A model generated the notes under the pieces. It did not search any database, was not told the origin of the DNA, and worked only from the letters and a program-made list of their open reading frames with translations. Positions 40,500-51,283 of a stretch of DNA of 64,000 bases are shown here, piece by piece. Positions within the stretch are counted from its first letter, which is position 1; each line of letters begins with the position of its first letter. Origin of the DNA: Roseovarius nitratireducens (lineage in GTDB: Bacteria; Pseudomonadota; Alphaproteobacteria; Rhodobacterales; Rhodobacteraceae); contig NZ_PDNI01000058.1 in assembly GCF_002925845.1 (NCBI RefSeq), positions 260,276 through 324,275 on the forward strand, given 5' to 3'. A program made the translations under genes and the position numbers.

Positions 40500-41630
40500 A
40501 TGTCAGCATCATTCAACTATTCACTCATGGCAACCGACGGTTTGGCGCGCGCGGGCGTCATCCGCACGACGCGTGGCGACATTGCCACGCCCGCCTTCAT
40601 GCCGGTGGGCACCGCCGGCACCGTGAAGGGGATGCTGCCCGAAAGCGTACGCGCCACCGGTGCGGATATCCTGCTGGGCAACACGTATCACCTGATGCTG
40701 CGGCCCGGGGCGGAACGGGTGGCGCGGCTGGGGGGACTTCACCGGTTCATGAACTGGGACGGGCCGATCCTGACGGATTCGGGTGGATTCCAGGTGATGA
40801 GCCTGTCGGGGCTGCGCAAGCTGACCGAAGCGGGGGTCACATTTCGCAGCCATGTGGACGGGTCGCGCCATGAATTGAGCCCGGAACGGTCGATGGAGAT
40901 TCAGGCGCTCCTGGGTTCGGACATCGTGATGGCGTTCGACGAGTGCCCGGCACTGCCCGCCGACCGCGCGCGGCTGGCCGAGAGCATGCGGCTGTCGATG
41001 CGCTGGGCGGCGCGGTCGCGCGAGGCGTTTGGCGACCGGCCCGGTCATGCGCTGTTCGGGATTCAACAGGGCGGGCTGGAGCGGGATCTGCGCGAGGAGA
41101 GCGCGGAGGCGCTGCGTGCGATCGGCTTTGACGGGTATGCCATCGGCGGGTTGGCGGTGGGCGAGGGGCAGGAGGCGATGTTCGAATGCCTCGATTACGC
41201 GCCCGGCATGCTGCCGGAGGACCGCCCGCGCTACCTGATGGGGGTGGGCAAGCCCGACGATATCGTCGGCGCGGTAAAGCGCGGGGTGGACATGATGGAT
41301 TGCGTGCTGCCGTCGCGTTCGGGCCGGACGGGGCAGGCGTGGACGCGCCGGGGGCAGGTCAACCTCAAGAACGCGCGGCACGCCGACGATCCCCGCCCGC
41401 TGGACGAGGACTGCACCTGCCCCGCCTGCCGCGGCTATTCGCGCGCCTACCTGCACCATGTCTATCGTTCGGGCGAGATGATCGCGGGGATGCTGCTGAC
41501 CTGGCACAATCTGCATTATTACCAGGAATTGATGGCAGGGATGCGCGCGGCGATCACCGGGGGGCGATTTGCAGCGTGGGAGACGGAGTTTCACGCCGCG
41601 CGGGCGGAGGGCGATATTGCGCCGCTGTGA
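40500..41630 (+). CDS. tgt: tRNA-guanine transglycosylase
   Basis: 376 residues from ATG 40500 ([14 protein letters not shown]). [12 protein letters not shown] holds the catalytic D93, [18 protein letters not shown] the nucleophilic aspartate, and [16 protein letters not shown] the zinc site. Exchanges guanine for preQ1 at the wobble position in queuosine synthesis. Divergent from the rimK-like gene across 67 bases. Confidence 0.96.
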   Translation: MSASFNYSLMATDGLARAGVIRTTRGDIATPAFMPVGTAGTVKGMLPESVRATGADILLGNTYHLMLRPGAERVARLGGLHRFMNWDGPILTDSGGFQVMSLSGLRKLTEAGVTFRSHVDGSRHELSPERSMEIQALLGSDIVMAFDECPALPADRARLAESMRLSMRWAARSREAFGDRPGHALFGIQQGGLERDLREESAEALRAIGFDGYAIGGLAVGEGQEAMFECLDYAPGMLPEDRPRYLMGVGKPDDIVGAVKRGVDMMDCVLPSRSGRTGQAWTRRGQVNLKNARHADDPRPLDEDCTCPACRGYSRAYLHHVYRSGEMIAGMLLTWHNLHYYQELMAGMRAAITGGRFAAWETEFHAARAEGDIAPL

Positions 41631-41726
41631 CGGCGGCAGCCCGGCGGATGGCGCGGCAATTCGACATGGCGCGACCGATGCGGCCTTGTGCGGCGGGGCC
41701 TGTCGAGGCATTCTGCGCGCCAATTC

Positions 41727-41755
41727 GTTGAAACCCGCGGGTGCACGCCCCAAAT
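41727..41755 (+). promoter_or_regulatory. Heat-shock (sigma-32 type) promoter of lon
   Basis: GTTGAAA at 41727-41733 and CCCCAAAT at 41748-41755 with a 14-base spacer closely match the RpoH consensus CTTGAAA-N13/14-CCCCATNT. Predicted start about 41762, 72 bases before the lon ATG. Confidence 0.75.
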
Positions 41756-41772
41756 GAGGGGTAACGCAACGG

Positions 41773-41811
41773 AGAGGGCCCTCGCTGCCGCCGAGTCGGG
41801 GCAGGCCCTCT
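41773..41811 (+). promoter_or_regulatory. Alternative stem-loops in the lon 5' leader
   Basis: AGAGGGCC (41773-41780) can pair with GGCCCTCT (41804-41811), or GAGGGCCCTC (41774-41783) can fold on itself; the two are mutually exclusive. Either could affect ribosome loading 20-odd bases downstream. Confidence 0.35.
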
Positions 41812-41833
41812 TGCCAGAGACAGGAAACCGAGC

Positions 41834-44248
<2,415 letters not shown>

Positions 44249-44272
44249 CGCGGTGCACCTGGCCGAAAGCAG

Positions 44273-44302
44273 GAACGGCGCGGGGGCAGCCCCGCGCCGT
44301 TC
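44273..44302 (+). terminator. Terminator hairpin after lon
   Basis: AACGGCGCGGGG and CCCCGCGCCGTT form a perfect 12-base stem with a GCAG loop, then TCTGTATTTG. Very stable, 25 bases past the lon stop. Confidence 0.75.
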
Positions 44303-44465
44303 TGTATTTGCGATCAGGGAATAGGCGTTCGGGCGACGTGGGACGTTGCAACGCGCGCCGCCGCTTCAGGCGCGGTGCGTGTGCACACCTTGCCGAGCGC
44401 TGGTCGAGAAACGGTGAAGGAGGGCATCGCCCCAACCGATCACCGTCTCGACGATGCGCGCGGTG

Positions 44466-44663
44466 TCAGTGGCCGTAACCCATCCCGACGATGATCATCA
44501 GCAGCATCAGCGGGATGATGAGCTGTCCGACATCCTGCGAGTTGTCGGTTGTATCCGCGATGATGACCTCGGGTTCGACCACCGGGTCGCTGAGTGCCCC
44601 GGCAAGCAGGGGCGAGGCGGCGAACGTGGTGGCACACGCGATGGCGCAAGCAAGATTCTTCAA
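44466..44663 (-). CDS. Small exported/membrane protein, unknown
   Basis: 65 residues from a TTG at 44661-44663 (KNLACAIACATTFAASPLLAGA), which looks like a signal peptide; the C-terminal IIPLMLLMIIVGMGYGH is a second hydrophobic segment. Between them lies an acidic, Asp-rich loop. I do not recognise a family. A TTG start and weak ribosome site lower confidence, but both hydrophobic ends with a charged loop are unlikely by chance. Opposite to lon and the HU gene. Confidence 0.6.
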   Translation of the reverse strand: MKNLACAIACATTFAASPLLAGALSDPVVEPEVIIADTTDNSQDVGQLIIPLMLLMIIVGMGYGH

Positions 44664-44810
44664 GACTTTGTTCCCCAGTATGATTTTGCGACGCTGTCAA
44701 CGATAGAGTTTCAGCGCTCGCAAGGTCAACTGTTGGGTGGAATTGTCGTCGTTGGGGCGTTAGGCTGTTGCTGCAAAAGCACCAATTTGAGCACAGGATC
44801 GAGGCGTTTC

Positions 44811-45245
44811 ATGGCAACGAAGGCAGGCCCGCAAAGCGGCGCACCAAAGGCAGCGACCACATCGCGCAAGAGCAGCGAGGCCCCGGCCAAGCCCGCGGCC
44901 GCCGCGCCGAAGCCGGTGGTGGTGGCGGAGACCGCGCCCGAGCCGGTGCTGCCCGATCTCAAGCGGCAGGAATTGCTGGCGCAGGTGGTCGCGCGCTCGG
45001 ACGTGAAGAAGAAATATGCCAAGCCGGTGCTCGAGGCGGCGCTGGCGCTCATCGGCGAGGCGCTCGCCGAGGGGCGCGAGCTCAACCTCGCGCCGATGGG
45101 CAAGGTCAAGATCAACCGCACCAAGCAGATGGCCAATGGTCGTGTCATCATCGCCCGCATCCGGCAGAATGCCGCCCGCAGCGCGGAGGCCGGAACGGCG
45201 GATGACAAAGATGCGAAAGAGGTGGTTGCAGACCCCCGGAAGTGA
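44811..45245 (+). CDS. HU-like DNA-binding protein with long N-terminal tail
   Basis: 144 residues. Residues 1-48 are a disordered Ala/Pro/Lys tail (KPAAAAPKPVVVAETAPEP), then an HU/IHF fold: KRQELLAQVVARSDVKKKYAKPVLEAALALIGEALAEGRELNLAPMGKVKI. The beta-arm region is shortened (NRTKQMANGRVIIARIRQ), so it belongs to the HU-related proteins of Rhodobacterales rather than canonical HupB. It follows lon, as hup does in many bacteria. Confidence 0.85.
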   Translation: MATKAGPQSGAPKAATTSRKSSEAPAKPAAAAPKPVVVAETAPEPVLPDLKRQELLAQVVARSDVKKKYAKPVLEAALALIGEALAEGRELNLAPMGKVKINRTKQMANGRVIIARIRQNAARSAEAGTADDKDAKEVVADPRK

Positions 45246-45263
45246 CGCTAAATAGCCGCGCAC

Positions 45264-45338
45264 GGGTGATTAGCTCAGTGGTAGAGCGCTTCGTTCACAT
45301 CGAAGATGTCAGGAGTTCGAATCTCTTATCACCCACCA
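45264..45338 (+). tRNA. tRNA-Val (anticodon CAC)
   Basis: 75 bases including CCA. Acceptor GGGTGAT/ATCACCC, D-arm AGCTCAGTGGTAGAGC, anticodon stem CTTCG/CGAAG with loop TTCACAT, T-arm GGAGTTCGAATCTC. Reads GUG. Confidence 0.97.
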
Positions 45339-45465
45339 TTTTCCCTATAGTGGTGACAGGCTGGCGGCTGGCGCGTTTGCGGTGGTTCGGGGCGGTGATT
45401 TCGGGTACCCAGAGGTATCGTGGCCCGGGTCACGGCACATCCATCACACTCCAGGGAGGTCCGGC

Positions 45466-45780
45466 ATGCAATTCCAACTCAACACCGACTCGCATATTCA
45501 GGGCGATGACAGGCTGGCGGAGATCGCCGAGGGCATCGTCACCGCGGCGCTGGGGCATCTGGTAGAGCGCCTGACGCGGGTCGAGGTCCACCTGGCCGAC
45601 GTGAACGCGGCCAAGGGGGGTGGCGATGACATCCTGTGCACCATCGAGGCGCGCCCCGAGGGGATGCAGCCCCACTCGATCAGGCATTCCGATGCGGATG
45701 TGGAGGCCGCGCTGCGCGGCGGCGGCCGTAAGATACGGGCGCTTCTGGAGAGCGAGTTCGGCAAGCGTTCGGCGCGCTGA
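45466..45780 (+). CDS. Short ribosome hibernation promoting factor (HPF/RaiA family)
   Basis: 104 residues from ATG 45466, GGGAGGT upstream. QFQLNTDSHIQGDDRLAEIAEGIVTAALGHLVERLTRVEVHLADVNAAKGGG shows the beta-alpha-beta fold of S30AE proteins with the variant of the family that carries an extended loop (GGGDDILCTIEARPEGMQP). It lacks the C-terminal dimerisation domain of long HPF, so it is a short form or a RaiA-like paralogue. Followed by the permease gene. Confidence 0.8.
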   Translation: MQFQLNTDSHIQGDDRLAEIAEGIVTAALGHLVERLTRVEVHLADVNAAKGGGDDILCTIEARPEGMQPHSIRHSDADVEAALRGGGRKIRALLESEFGKRSAR

Positions 45781-45810
45781 GCGCGCGCCCCCGTCTGAAA
45801 GGCCGGTGCC

Positions 45811-47685
45811 GTGACACTCGAACAGGTGCTCATTCTGTCGATCCTCGCGGCTACGCTCGGGCTGTTCATGTGGGGCAGGCTGCGCCATGACGTGGTGGCG
45901 CTGGCCGCGCTGATGGCCTGTGTGATCGCCGGGCTGGTGCCCGCGGGCGCGGCCTTTGCCGGGTTCGGGCATCCGGCGGTGATCACCGTGGCCTGCGTGC
46001 TGATCCTGAGCCACGGGTTGCAGACCACCGGCGCGGTGGACTGGCTGGCGCGCGGGTTGTTGCCGCGCGATGCCGGGCGGCTGGCCAGCATGGGCGCGCT
46101 GGTCGGGCTGGGGGCGGCGCTGTCGGGGGTGATGAACAATGTGGGCGCGATGGCCCTCCTGATGCCGGTGGCGATGCAATTGTCGGACCGACTGGACCTG
46201 ACGCCCGGGCAGGTGCTGATGCCGCTGGCCTTTGGCACGATCCTGGGGGGCATGACCACGCTGATCGGCACGCCCCCCAACCTGATCGTCTCGGGCTTTC
46301 GCGAGGAGGCGGGGCTGGGACAGTTCGCCATGTTCGATTTTGCACCGGTCGGGGTGGCCGTGGCGGGGGCGGGCGTCGTCTTTGTCACCTTGCTCGGTTG
46401 GCGGCTGGTGCCGGAGCGCCAATCCGTGGCGGGGGAGGGGTTCGATACGGGGGCGTATTTCACCGAATTGACGGTGCCCGACGACAGCAAGGCCGTGGGC
46501 CTCACGCTGCGCGGTTTTGAGCGCGAGATCGAGGACAGCGACGCGCAGGTGGTCGGGCTGGTGCGCAACGGCGTGCGCCTGACCGCGCCGCATGGCGGGC
46601 GGCGCATCCGCGCGGGCGATGTGCTGGTGCTGGAGGCCGATGTCGAGGCTCTGGGCGAGGCGGTGTCGGTGTTTGGCATCTCGCTCGAAGATGCGGAGGC
46701 GGCGGCGGCGCAGGTGGTGGAGGACGGAGAGGAACAAGCAGGCCCTGACGGGGCGGCGGAGGACGCGGAGGGCGCGGACACCGAGGAGGAGGAGGACGCG
46801 GAGGAGGATCGGGCGCGCGACGGTGATGGTCAGATCGTGCTGCGCGAACTGGCGGTGCTGCCGGGTGCGACCATCGTCGGGCGATCTGCCCGCGATCTGC
46901 GGCTGCGCACGCGCCACGGGCTCAACCTGCTGGCGGTGTCGCGCGAGGGCCACCCGCCGCGCACGCGGCTGCGGACGCTGAAGCTCAAATCCGGCGATCT
47001 GTTGCTCGTGCAGGGCGCGGCGGAGGCCGTGACCGGCTTCGTCAAGGAGACCGGCTGCGTGCCGCTGGGCGCGCGCGACCTGCGCATTCCCGACAAGCGC
47101 ATGGCAATCATGGCCGGAGCGATCATGGTTTCGGCGATCGCGTTGGTGACGCTGGGGCTGTTGCCTTCGGCGGCAGCATTTGCGTTGGGGGTGCTGGCCT
47201 CGATGGTGCTGCGCACGGTGCCGCTTCGGCAGGTTTATACCGCGATCGACTGGCCGGTGATCGTGCTGCTGGCTGCGCTGATCCCGGTGGCGGGCGCGAT
47301 GCAGAGCACCGGCGCCGCCGATTTGCTGGCGCGGTTCCTGGTCGGGACCGTGTCGCAGGGCAATCCGGTGATCGCGCTGGCGGTGGTGCTGGTGACCACG
47401 ATGTTCCTGTCCGACGTGATGAACAACGCCGCCACCGCCGCCGTCCTGTGCCCCGTCGCGCTGGGCATTTCCGCGACGCTGGGCGCCAATCCAGACAGCT
47501 TTCTGATGGCGGTGGCGATCGGGGCCTCCTGCGCATTCCTGACGCCGGTGGGGCACCAGAACAACACCATGATCCTGGGGCCGGGCGGGTTTCGGTTCGG
47601 GGATTACTGGCGGCTGGGCCTGCCGCTCGAGGGGCTTGTCGTGCTCGTCGCGATGCCGCTGCTTTTGGTGTTCTGGCCGTTGTAA
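45811..47685 (+). CDS. SLC13-type anion permease with two TrkA-C domains
   Basis: 624 residues from GTG 45811. N- and C-terminal blocks of transmembrane helices (MNNVGAMALLMPVAMQL, GTILGGMTTLIGTPPNLIV; DVMNNAATAAVLCPVA, HQNNTMILGPGGFRFGDYW) contain the repeated NNxG/TPPN signatures of the DASS/ArsB superfamily. Two TrkA-C (RCK-C) domains fill the centre, separated by an unusually acidic linker of about 38 residues at 301-338. Similar proteins take up sulfate or dicarboxylates; substrate unproven. Confidence 0.9.
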   Translation: MTLEQVLILSILAATLGLFMWGRLRHDVVALAALMACVIAGLVPAGAAFAGFGHPAVITVACVLILSHGLQTTGAVDWLARGLLPRDAGRLASMGALVGLGAALSGVMNNVGAMALLMPVAMQLSDRLDLTPGQVLMPLAFGTILGGMTTLIGTPPNLIVSGFREEAGLGQFAMFDFAPVGVAVAGAGVVFVTLLGWRLVPERQSVAGEGFDTGAYFTELTVPDDSKAVGLTLRGFEREIEDSDAQVVGLVRNGVRLTAPHGGRRIRAGDVLVLEADVEALGEAVSVFGISLEDAEAAAAQVVEDGEEQAGPDGAAEDAEGADTEEEEDAEEDRARDGDGQIVLRELAVLPGATIVGRSARDLRLRTRHGLNLLAVSREGHPPRTRLRTLKLKSGDLLLVQGAAEAVTGFVKETGCVPLGARDLRIPDKRMAIMAGAIMVSAIALVTLGLLPSAAAFALGVLASMVLRTVPLRQVYTAIDWPVIVLLAALIPVAGAMQSTGAADLLARFLVGTVSQGNPVIALAVVLVTTMFLSDVMNNAATAAVLCPVALGISATLGANPDSFLMAVAIGASCAFLTPVGHQNNTMILGPGGFRFGDYWRLGLPLEGLVVLVAMPLLLVFWPL

Positions 47686-47756
47686 GGCGCCGGTGTGGGC
47701 CTCGTGTCGACAAGCCCCTTGTGCGCGGGCGGGCGCTTGGCTATCAGGCGCGGGCA

Positions 47757-47832
<76 letters not shown>

Positions 47833-47950
47833 TTCCATGCCCGGTCGGCGTCTGCCGTGAAAACTGCGATTTCGCGAGCCAAAGCTGCTTGACGCGGGCC
47901 CGGGCGGCGCTTAGAAGCGCGTCACGCCCGGGCGACCGGGCAGGCAGCGG

Positions 47951-48027
47951 GCGGTTGTAGCTCAGTTGGTTAGAGTGCCGGCCTGTCACGCCGGAGGTCG
48001 CGGGTTCGAGCCCCGTCAACCGCGCCA
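47951..48027 (+). tRNA. tRNA-Asp (anticodon GTC)
   Basis: 77 bases with CCA. Acceptor GCGGTTG/CAACCGC, anticodon stem CCGGC/GCCGG around CTGTCAC, T-arm CGGGTTCGAGCCCCG. Identical over all 77 bases to the reverse-strand gene at 59958-60034. Confidence 0.98.
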
Positions 48028-48049
48028 CTGCTGCCATTATTTTTCAAAG

Positions 48050-48073
48050 GCCCTCGCCCCGGCGGGGGCTTTT
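48050..48073 (+). terminator. Terminator after tRNA-Asp
   Basis: GCCCTCGC and GCGGGGGC form an 8-base stem (one T-G pair) around CCCG, followed by TTTTG. Confidence 0.75.
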
Positions 48074-48187
48074 GCGTTCGGGCAGGTCGGTCACGTTGAC
48101 GGGTGGCCCCTTCACGTTTCGGCGAGGGCCGTGGCGCGGTCCCGGCCCCTGTGGCAGGCTGGGGCCAGCCCGGATGAAGGACACGCC

Positions 48188-48757
48188 ATGCCCCGCCTGA
48201 CGCTGCTCGCCGCCCTGCTGATGTTGCCGATCGCGCTCCTTGCGCAGGAGACCGCGCCCGAGGAACCGCCTGCGACCGGCACGCCGCCGGACGCGGCAAC
48301 CGAGCCGGCCATGACCCTCGACCGGCTCGATGCGATCATCCGCGCGCTCGACCCCGGGGCGCAGAGGGGCGGCGCGGTCTGGCAATTGATCATCGACGAT
48401 GTGCAGGTGCTCGTCGTCACGGATGAGAGCGCCGACCGGATGCGCGCCATCACCCCGGTCGCGCGCAGCGCCGATGTCACGCCCGAGCAGATGACGCGCA
48501 TGATGCAGGCCAATTTCGACAGCGCGCTCGACGCCCGCTATGCCATCGCCAAGGAGATCCTGTGGTCGGCCTATATCCACCCGCTGGCGGCCCTGAAGAA
48601 GGATCAGCTCATCTCGGGGATCGGGCAGGTCGTGAACCTCGCGCAGAGCTTTGGCACGCTCTATTCCTCGGGCGGGCTGCTATATGGCGGTGGCGACAGT
48701 GGCGGGTTGCAGCGTGCGTTGATCGACGAGCTTCTGAAGAAGGGCGAGGAAATCTGA
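48188..48757 (+). CDS. Exported protein of unknown function
   Basis: 189 residues, GAAGGA before ATG 48188. Signal peptide MPRLTLLAALLMLPIALLAQ, a Pro/Glu/Thr linker to about residue 38, then a helical-plus-beta domain (MTLDRLDAIIRALDP, VWQLIIDDVQVLVVTDESADRM, MMQANFDSALDARYAIAKEILWSAYIHPL) and a Gly-rich C-terminus. The domain looks well conserved in type but I cannot name the family. Periplasmic. Immediately upstream of the BolA-Grx operon. Confidence 0.8.
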   Translation: MPRLTLLAALLMLPIALLAQETAPEEPPATGTPPDAATEPAMTLDRLDAIIRALDPGAQRGGAVWQLIIDDVQVLVVTDESADRMRAITPVARSADVTPEQMTRMMQANFDSALDARYAIAKEILWSAYIHPLAALKKDQLISGIGQVVNLAQSFGTLYSSGGLLYGGGDSGGLQRALIDELLKKGEEI

Positions 48758-48823
48758 GGGTCCCTTGCACGCGGCCCCCCGGCGGTCTACATCTGCGGCA
48801 GAGGACACAAGGGAGACAAGCCG

Positions 48824-49060
48824 ATGGCCCTTCTCGCTTCCGATCTCGAGGCGCTTATCCGCGAGGCGCTGCCAGATGCCCGCATCACCGTCGAGGGCGA
48901 TGACGGCGTGCATTTCGCCGCCGAGGTCATCGACGAGAGCTTTCGCGGGTTGAACCGCGTGCAGCAGCAACGTCTCGTTTATGCCGCTCTCAAGGGCAGG
49001 ATGGATGGCCCCGATGGCGCGATCCATGCGCTCGCGCTGACCACCAAGGCCCCCGGCTGA
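48824..49060 (+). CDS. BolA-family protein (IbaG/BolA2-like)
   Basis: 78 residues, GGGAGACA upstream. ALIREALPDARITVEGDDGVHFAAEVIDESFRGLNRVQQQRLVYAAL is the BolA/IbaG fold with the conserved histidine H30 and V/F positions. Partner of CGFS glutaredoxins in Fe-S cluster handling. Its stop overlaps the next ATG (TGATG). Confidence 0.93.
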   Translation: MALLASDLEALIREALPDARITVEGDDGVHFAAEVIDESFRGLNRVQQQRLVYAALKGRMDGPDGAIHALALTTKAPG

Positions 49061-49317
49061 TGTCGGGCGCGGCGATCATCACGGTGCTGTCAGGTCTCGT
49101 CCTGTTGCTTGCCGTGCTGCGCGCCGCGCAGGTCCTGCGCCAAGAGCGCGCGAGCGGGCGCAGAGCCGGGCGCGGCACCGAGCCGGGATCCGGCGACAGC
49201 ATCATCGAATCGCACTATTCCTCCGGGGTGAGCGGCGGGCAATCCATGACCTATCGCATCTCCCGCGATCCGCAGACCTACGCGAAACTCTTCATACCCA
49301 AGGACCGCAAAAAATGA
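49060..49317 (+). CDS. Small membrane protein inside the BolA-Grx operon
   Basis: 85 residues: one N-terminal transmembrane helix (AAIITVLSGLVLLLAVLRAAQVL), a basic stretch, and a polar tail ending TYRISRDPQTYAKLFIPKDRKK. No family recognised. It overlaps bolA by one base and grxD by four, so it is co-translated with two Fe-S trafficking proteins and may be their membrane partner. Confidence 0.8.
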   Translation: MSGAAIITVLSGLVLLLAVLRAAQVLRQERASGRRAGRGTEPGSGDSIIESHYSSGVSGGQSMTYRISRDPQTYAKLFIPKDRKK

Positions 49318-49676
49318 CCGACGCCAAGACCCGCATCCAGGAAACCGTGAGCACCTCTGACGTGGTGCTGTTCATGAAGGGCACCAAGGACATGCCGCAA
49401 TGCGGCTTTTCCAGCCGCGTGGCGGGGGTGCTCAATTTCATGGGCGTCGATTTCGCCGACGTGAACGTGCTTGCCGACGAGGGCATCCGCCAGGGGATCA
49501 AGGATTACTCCGAGTGGCCCACGATCCCGCAACTCTACGTCAAGGGAGAGTTCGTGGGCGGCTGCGACATCGTGACCGAGATGACGCTGTCGGGGGAGCT
49601 CGACCAGCTTCTCGACAAGAGCGGCGTGGCCTACGACAAGACCGCCGCCGAGAAGATCCGCGAAGCCAACGCGTGA
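49314..49676 (+). CDS. grxD: Monothiol CGFS glutaredoxin
   Basis: 120 residues. MKGTKDMPQCGFSSRV with CGFS at 30-33, WPTIPQLYVKGEFVGGCDIV and the glutathione-binding residues are those of Grx4/GrxD, which carries [2Fe-2S] clusters as a homodimer or with BolA. Start overlaps the small membrane protein. Confidence 0.97.
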   Translation: MTDAKTRIQETVSTSDVVLFMKGTKDMPQCGFSSRVAGVLNFMGVDFADVNVLADEGIRQGIKDYSEWPTIPQLYVKGEFVGGCDIVTEMTLSGELDQLLDKSGVAYDKTAAEKIREANA

Positions 49677-49725
49677 GGGTAACACGCACCATACCGCTCG
49701 CCCCGTGCCGCTCGGGGAGGTAACC

Positions 49726-49968
49726 ATGCCCACCAGCGCGTTCGCCTTGGTCCTGCTTGCGCCGTTCATCGCGATCTTTGCCTATGCTGCGTGGCACGAA
49801 TGGCATCGTGTGCGCGAGGATGGGCACAGCAATTACGGCCTCGCCTACGATCCCGAGACCGACAGCACCCACGTTACCCTGCTCGAAGACGGTGAGGCCG
49901 GGTACGATCCGGAGACCGAGAACGCGGCGGGGGACGACGGCGACACCGGACAGGACGAGACGCGGTAA
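49726..49968 (+). CDS. Small membrane-anchored acidic protein
   Basis: 80 residues from ATG 49726, GGGGAGGT upstream. N-terminal helix SAFALVLLAPFIAIFAYAAWHEW, then a tail rich in Asp/Glu (DPETDSTHVTLLEDGEAGYDPETENAAGDDGD) with a repeated YDPET motif. Unknown family; follows grxD by 49 bases. Confidence 0.7.
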   Translation: MPTSAFALVLLAPFIAIFAYAAWHEWHRVREDGHSNYGLAYDPETDSTHVTLLEDGEAGYDPETENAAGDDGDTGQDETR

Positions 49969-50088
49969 GCGCCGCCGGGTCCGGCTGTTGGGTTGGGGTG
50001 CGGGGGCGTGTGAGCAGGCATTCTCCCGCGCGGTCAAACCGTGGGCGTCCCATCCATGCCAGGCTAGGATGCCCCGGTTTTTCCGGCC

Positions 50089-51213
50089 TTATTCCGCCGC
50101 CTGCGCTGCGCTCGCGTCGATCTCGGCGGCGCGTTTCTCGACCTCTTCGACGATATGCGCGATCATCGCGTCGTTCGACATCTTGTGGCTTGCCTTGCCC
50201 GCGAGATAGACCATGCCGTGCCCCGCGCCGCCGCCGGTAAATCCAACGTCGGTCATCAGCGCCTCGCCGGGGCCGTTGACCACGCAGCCGATGATGCTGA
50301 GGCTCATCGGCGTCTTGACATGCGCCAGCCTCTCTTCCAGTTCGGATACCGTGGCGATCACGTCGAAGCCCTGCCGCGCGCAGGACGGGCAGGAGATGAT
50401 ATTGACGCCCCGGTGCCGCAGTCCCAGCGACTTGAGGATGTCATAGCCGACGCGCACCTCTTCGACCGGGTCGGCCGACAGGCTTACGCGGATCGTGTCG
50501 CCGATTCCGGCCCAGAGCAGGTTGCCCAACCCGATCGCGCTCTTGATCGTGCCGGACATGAGCCCGCCCGCCTCGGTGATGCCGAGATGCAGCGGCGCGT
50601 CGGTCGCGTCGGCCAATTGCGTGTAGGCGGCGACGGCCATGAACACGTCGGACGCCTTCACGCTGATCTTGAAATCAAAGAAATCGTTGTCCTCGAGAAT
50701 GCGGATATGGTCGAGGCCGGATTCCACCATCGCGTCGGGGCAGGGCTCGCCATACTTGTCCAGAAGGTGCTTTTCCAGCGATCCCGCGTTGACCCCGATC
50801 CGCATCGAACAGCCGTTATCGCGTGCCGCAGCGATCACCTCGCGCACGCGCCGCTCGTCGCCGATATTGCCGGGGTTGATGCGCAGGCAGGCCGCGCCCG
50901 CCTCCGCCGCCTCGATGCCGCGCTTGTAGTGGAAATGGATGTCCGCGACGATTGGCACCGGGCTTTCGCGCACGATCTCGCGCAGTGCCCGCGACGATGG
51001 CGCGTCAGGCACCGAGACGCGCACGATGTCGGCCCCCGCCTCGGCGGCGGCCTGCACCTGCGCGACGGTGGCGGCCACGTCGGTGGTGGGCGTGTTGGTC
51101 ATGGTCTGCACGGTGATCGGTGCCCCGCCGCCCACCGGGACCGAACCGACCATGATCCGGCGGGATTGGCGACGCTCGATGTTGCGCCACGGGCGGATGG
51201 GATTGTGCGTCAT
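50089..51213 (-). CDS. ispG: 4-hydroxy-3-methylbut-2-enyl diphosphate synthase
   Basis: 374 residues. N-terminal TIM barrel ([32 protein letters not shown]) and the C-terminal cluster cysteines in [12 protein letters not shown] and [10 protein letters not shown]. Penultimate enzyme of the non-mevalonate isoprenoid path; a [4Fe-4S] client of the Fe-S proteins encoded nearby. Follows the RodZ-like gene, a pairing seen in many alphaproteobacteria. Confidence 0.97.
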   Translation of the reverse strand: MTHNPIRPWRNIERRQSRRIMVGSVPVGGGAPITVQTMTNTPTTDVAATVAQVQAAAEAGADIVRVSVPDAPSSRALREIVRESPVPIVADIHFHYKRGIEAAEAGAACLRINPGNIGDERRVREVIAAARDNGCSMRIGVNAGSLEKHLLDKYGEPCPDAMVESGLDHIRILEDNDFFDFKISVKASDVFMAVAAYTQLADATDAPLHLGITEAGGLMSGTIKSAIGLGNLLWAGIGDTIRVSLSADPVEEVRVGYDILKSLGLRHRGVNIISCPSCARQGFDVIATVSELEERLAHVKTPMSLSIIGCVVNGPGEALMTDVGFTGGGAGHGMVYLAGKASHKMSNDAMIAHIVEEVEKRAAEIDASAAQAAE

Positions 51214-51283
51214 GGCTGGCCCCGTTGGGTTGGGATGCTCTCCCGGTCCAGATAGCCTGCCGGGCCTGTCGGGACAACCGGGG

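Noticed and set aside
50060-50088. Terminator for ispG at CCGG-TTTTT-CCGG
   Set aside because: Only a four-base stem and no T-run on the correct strand.
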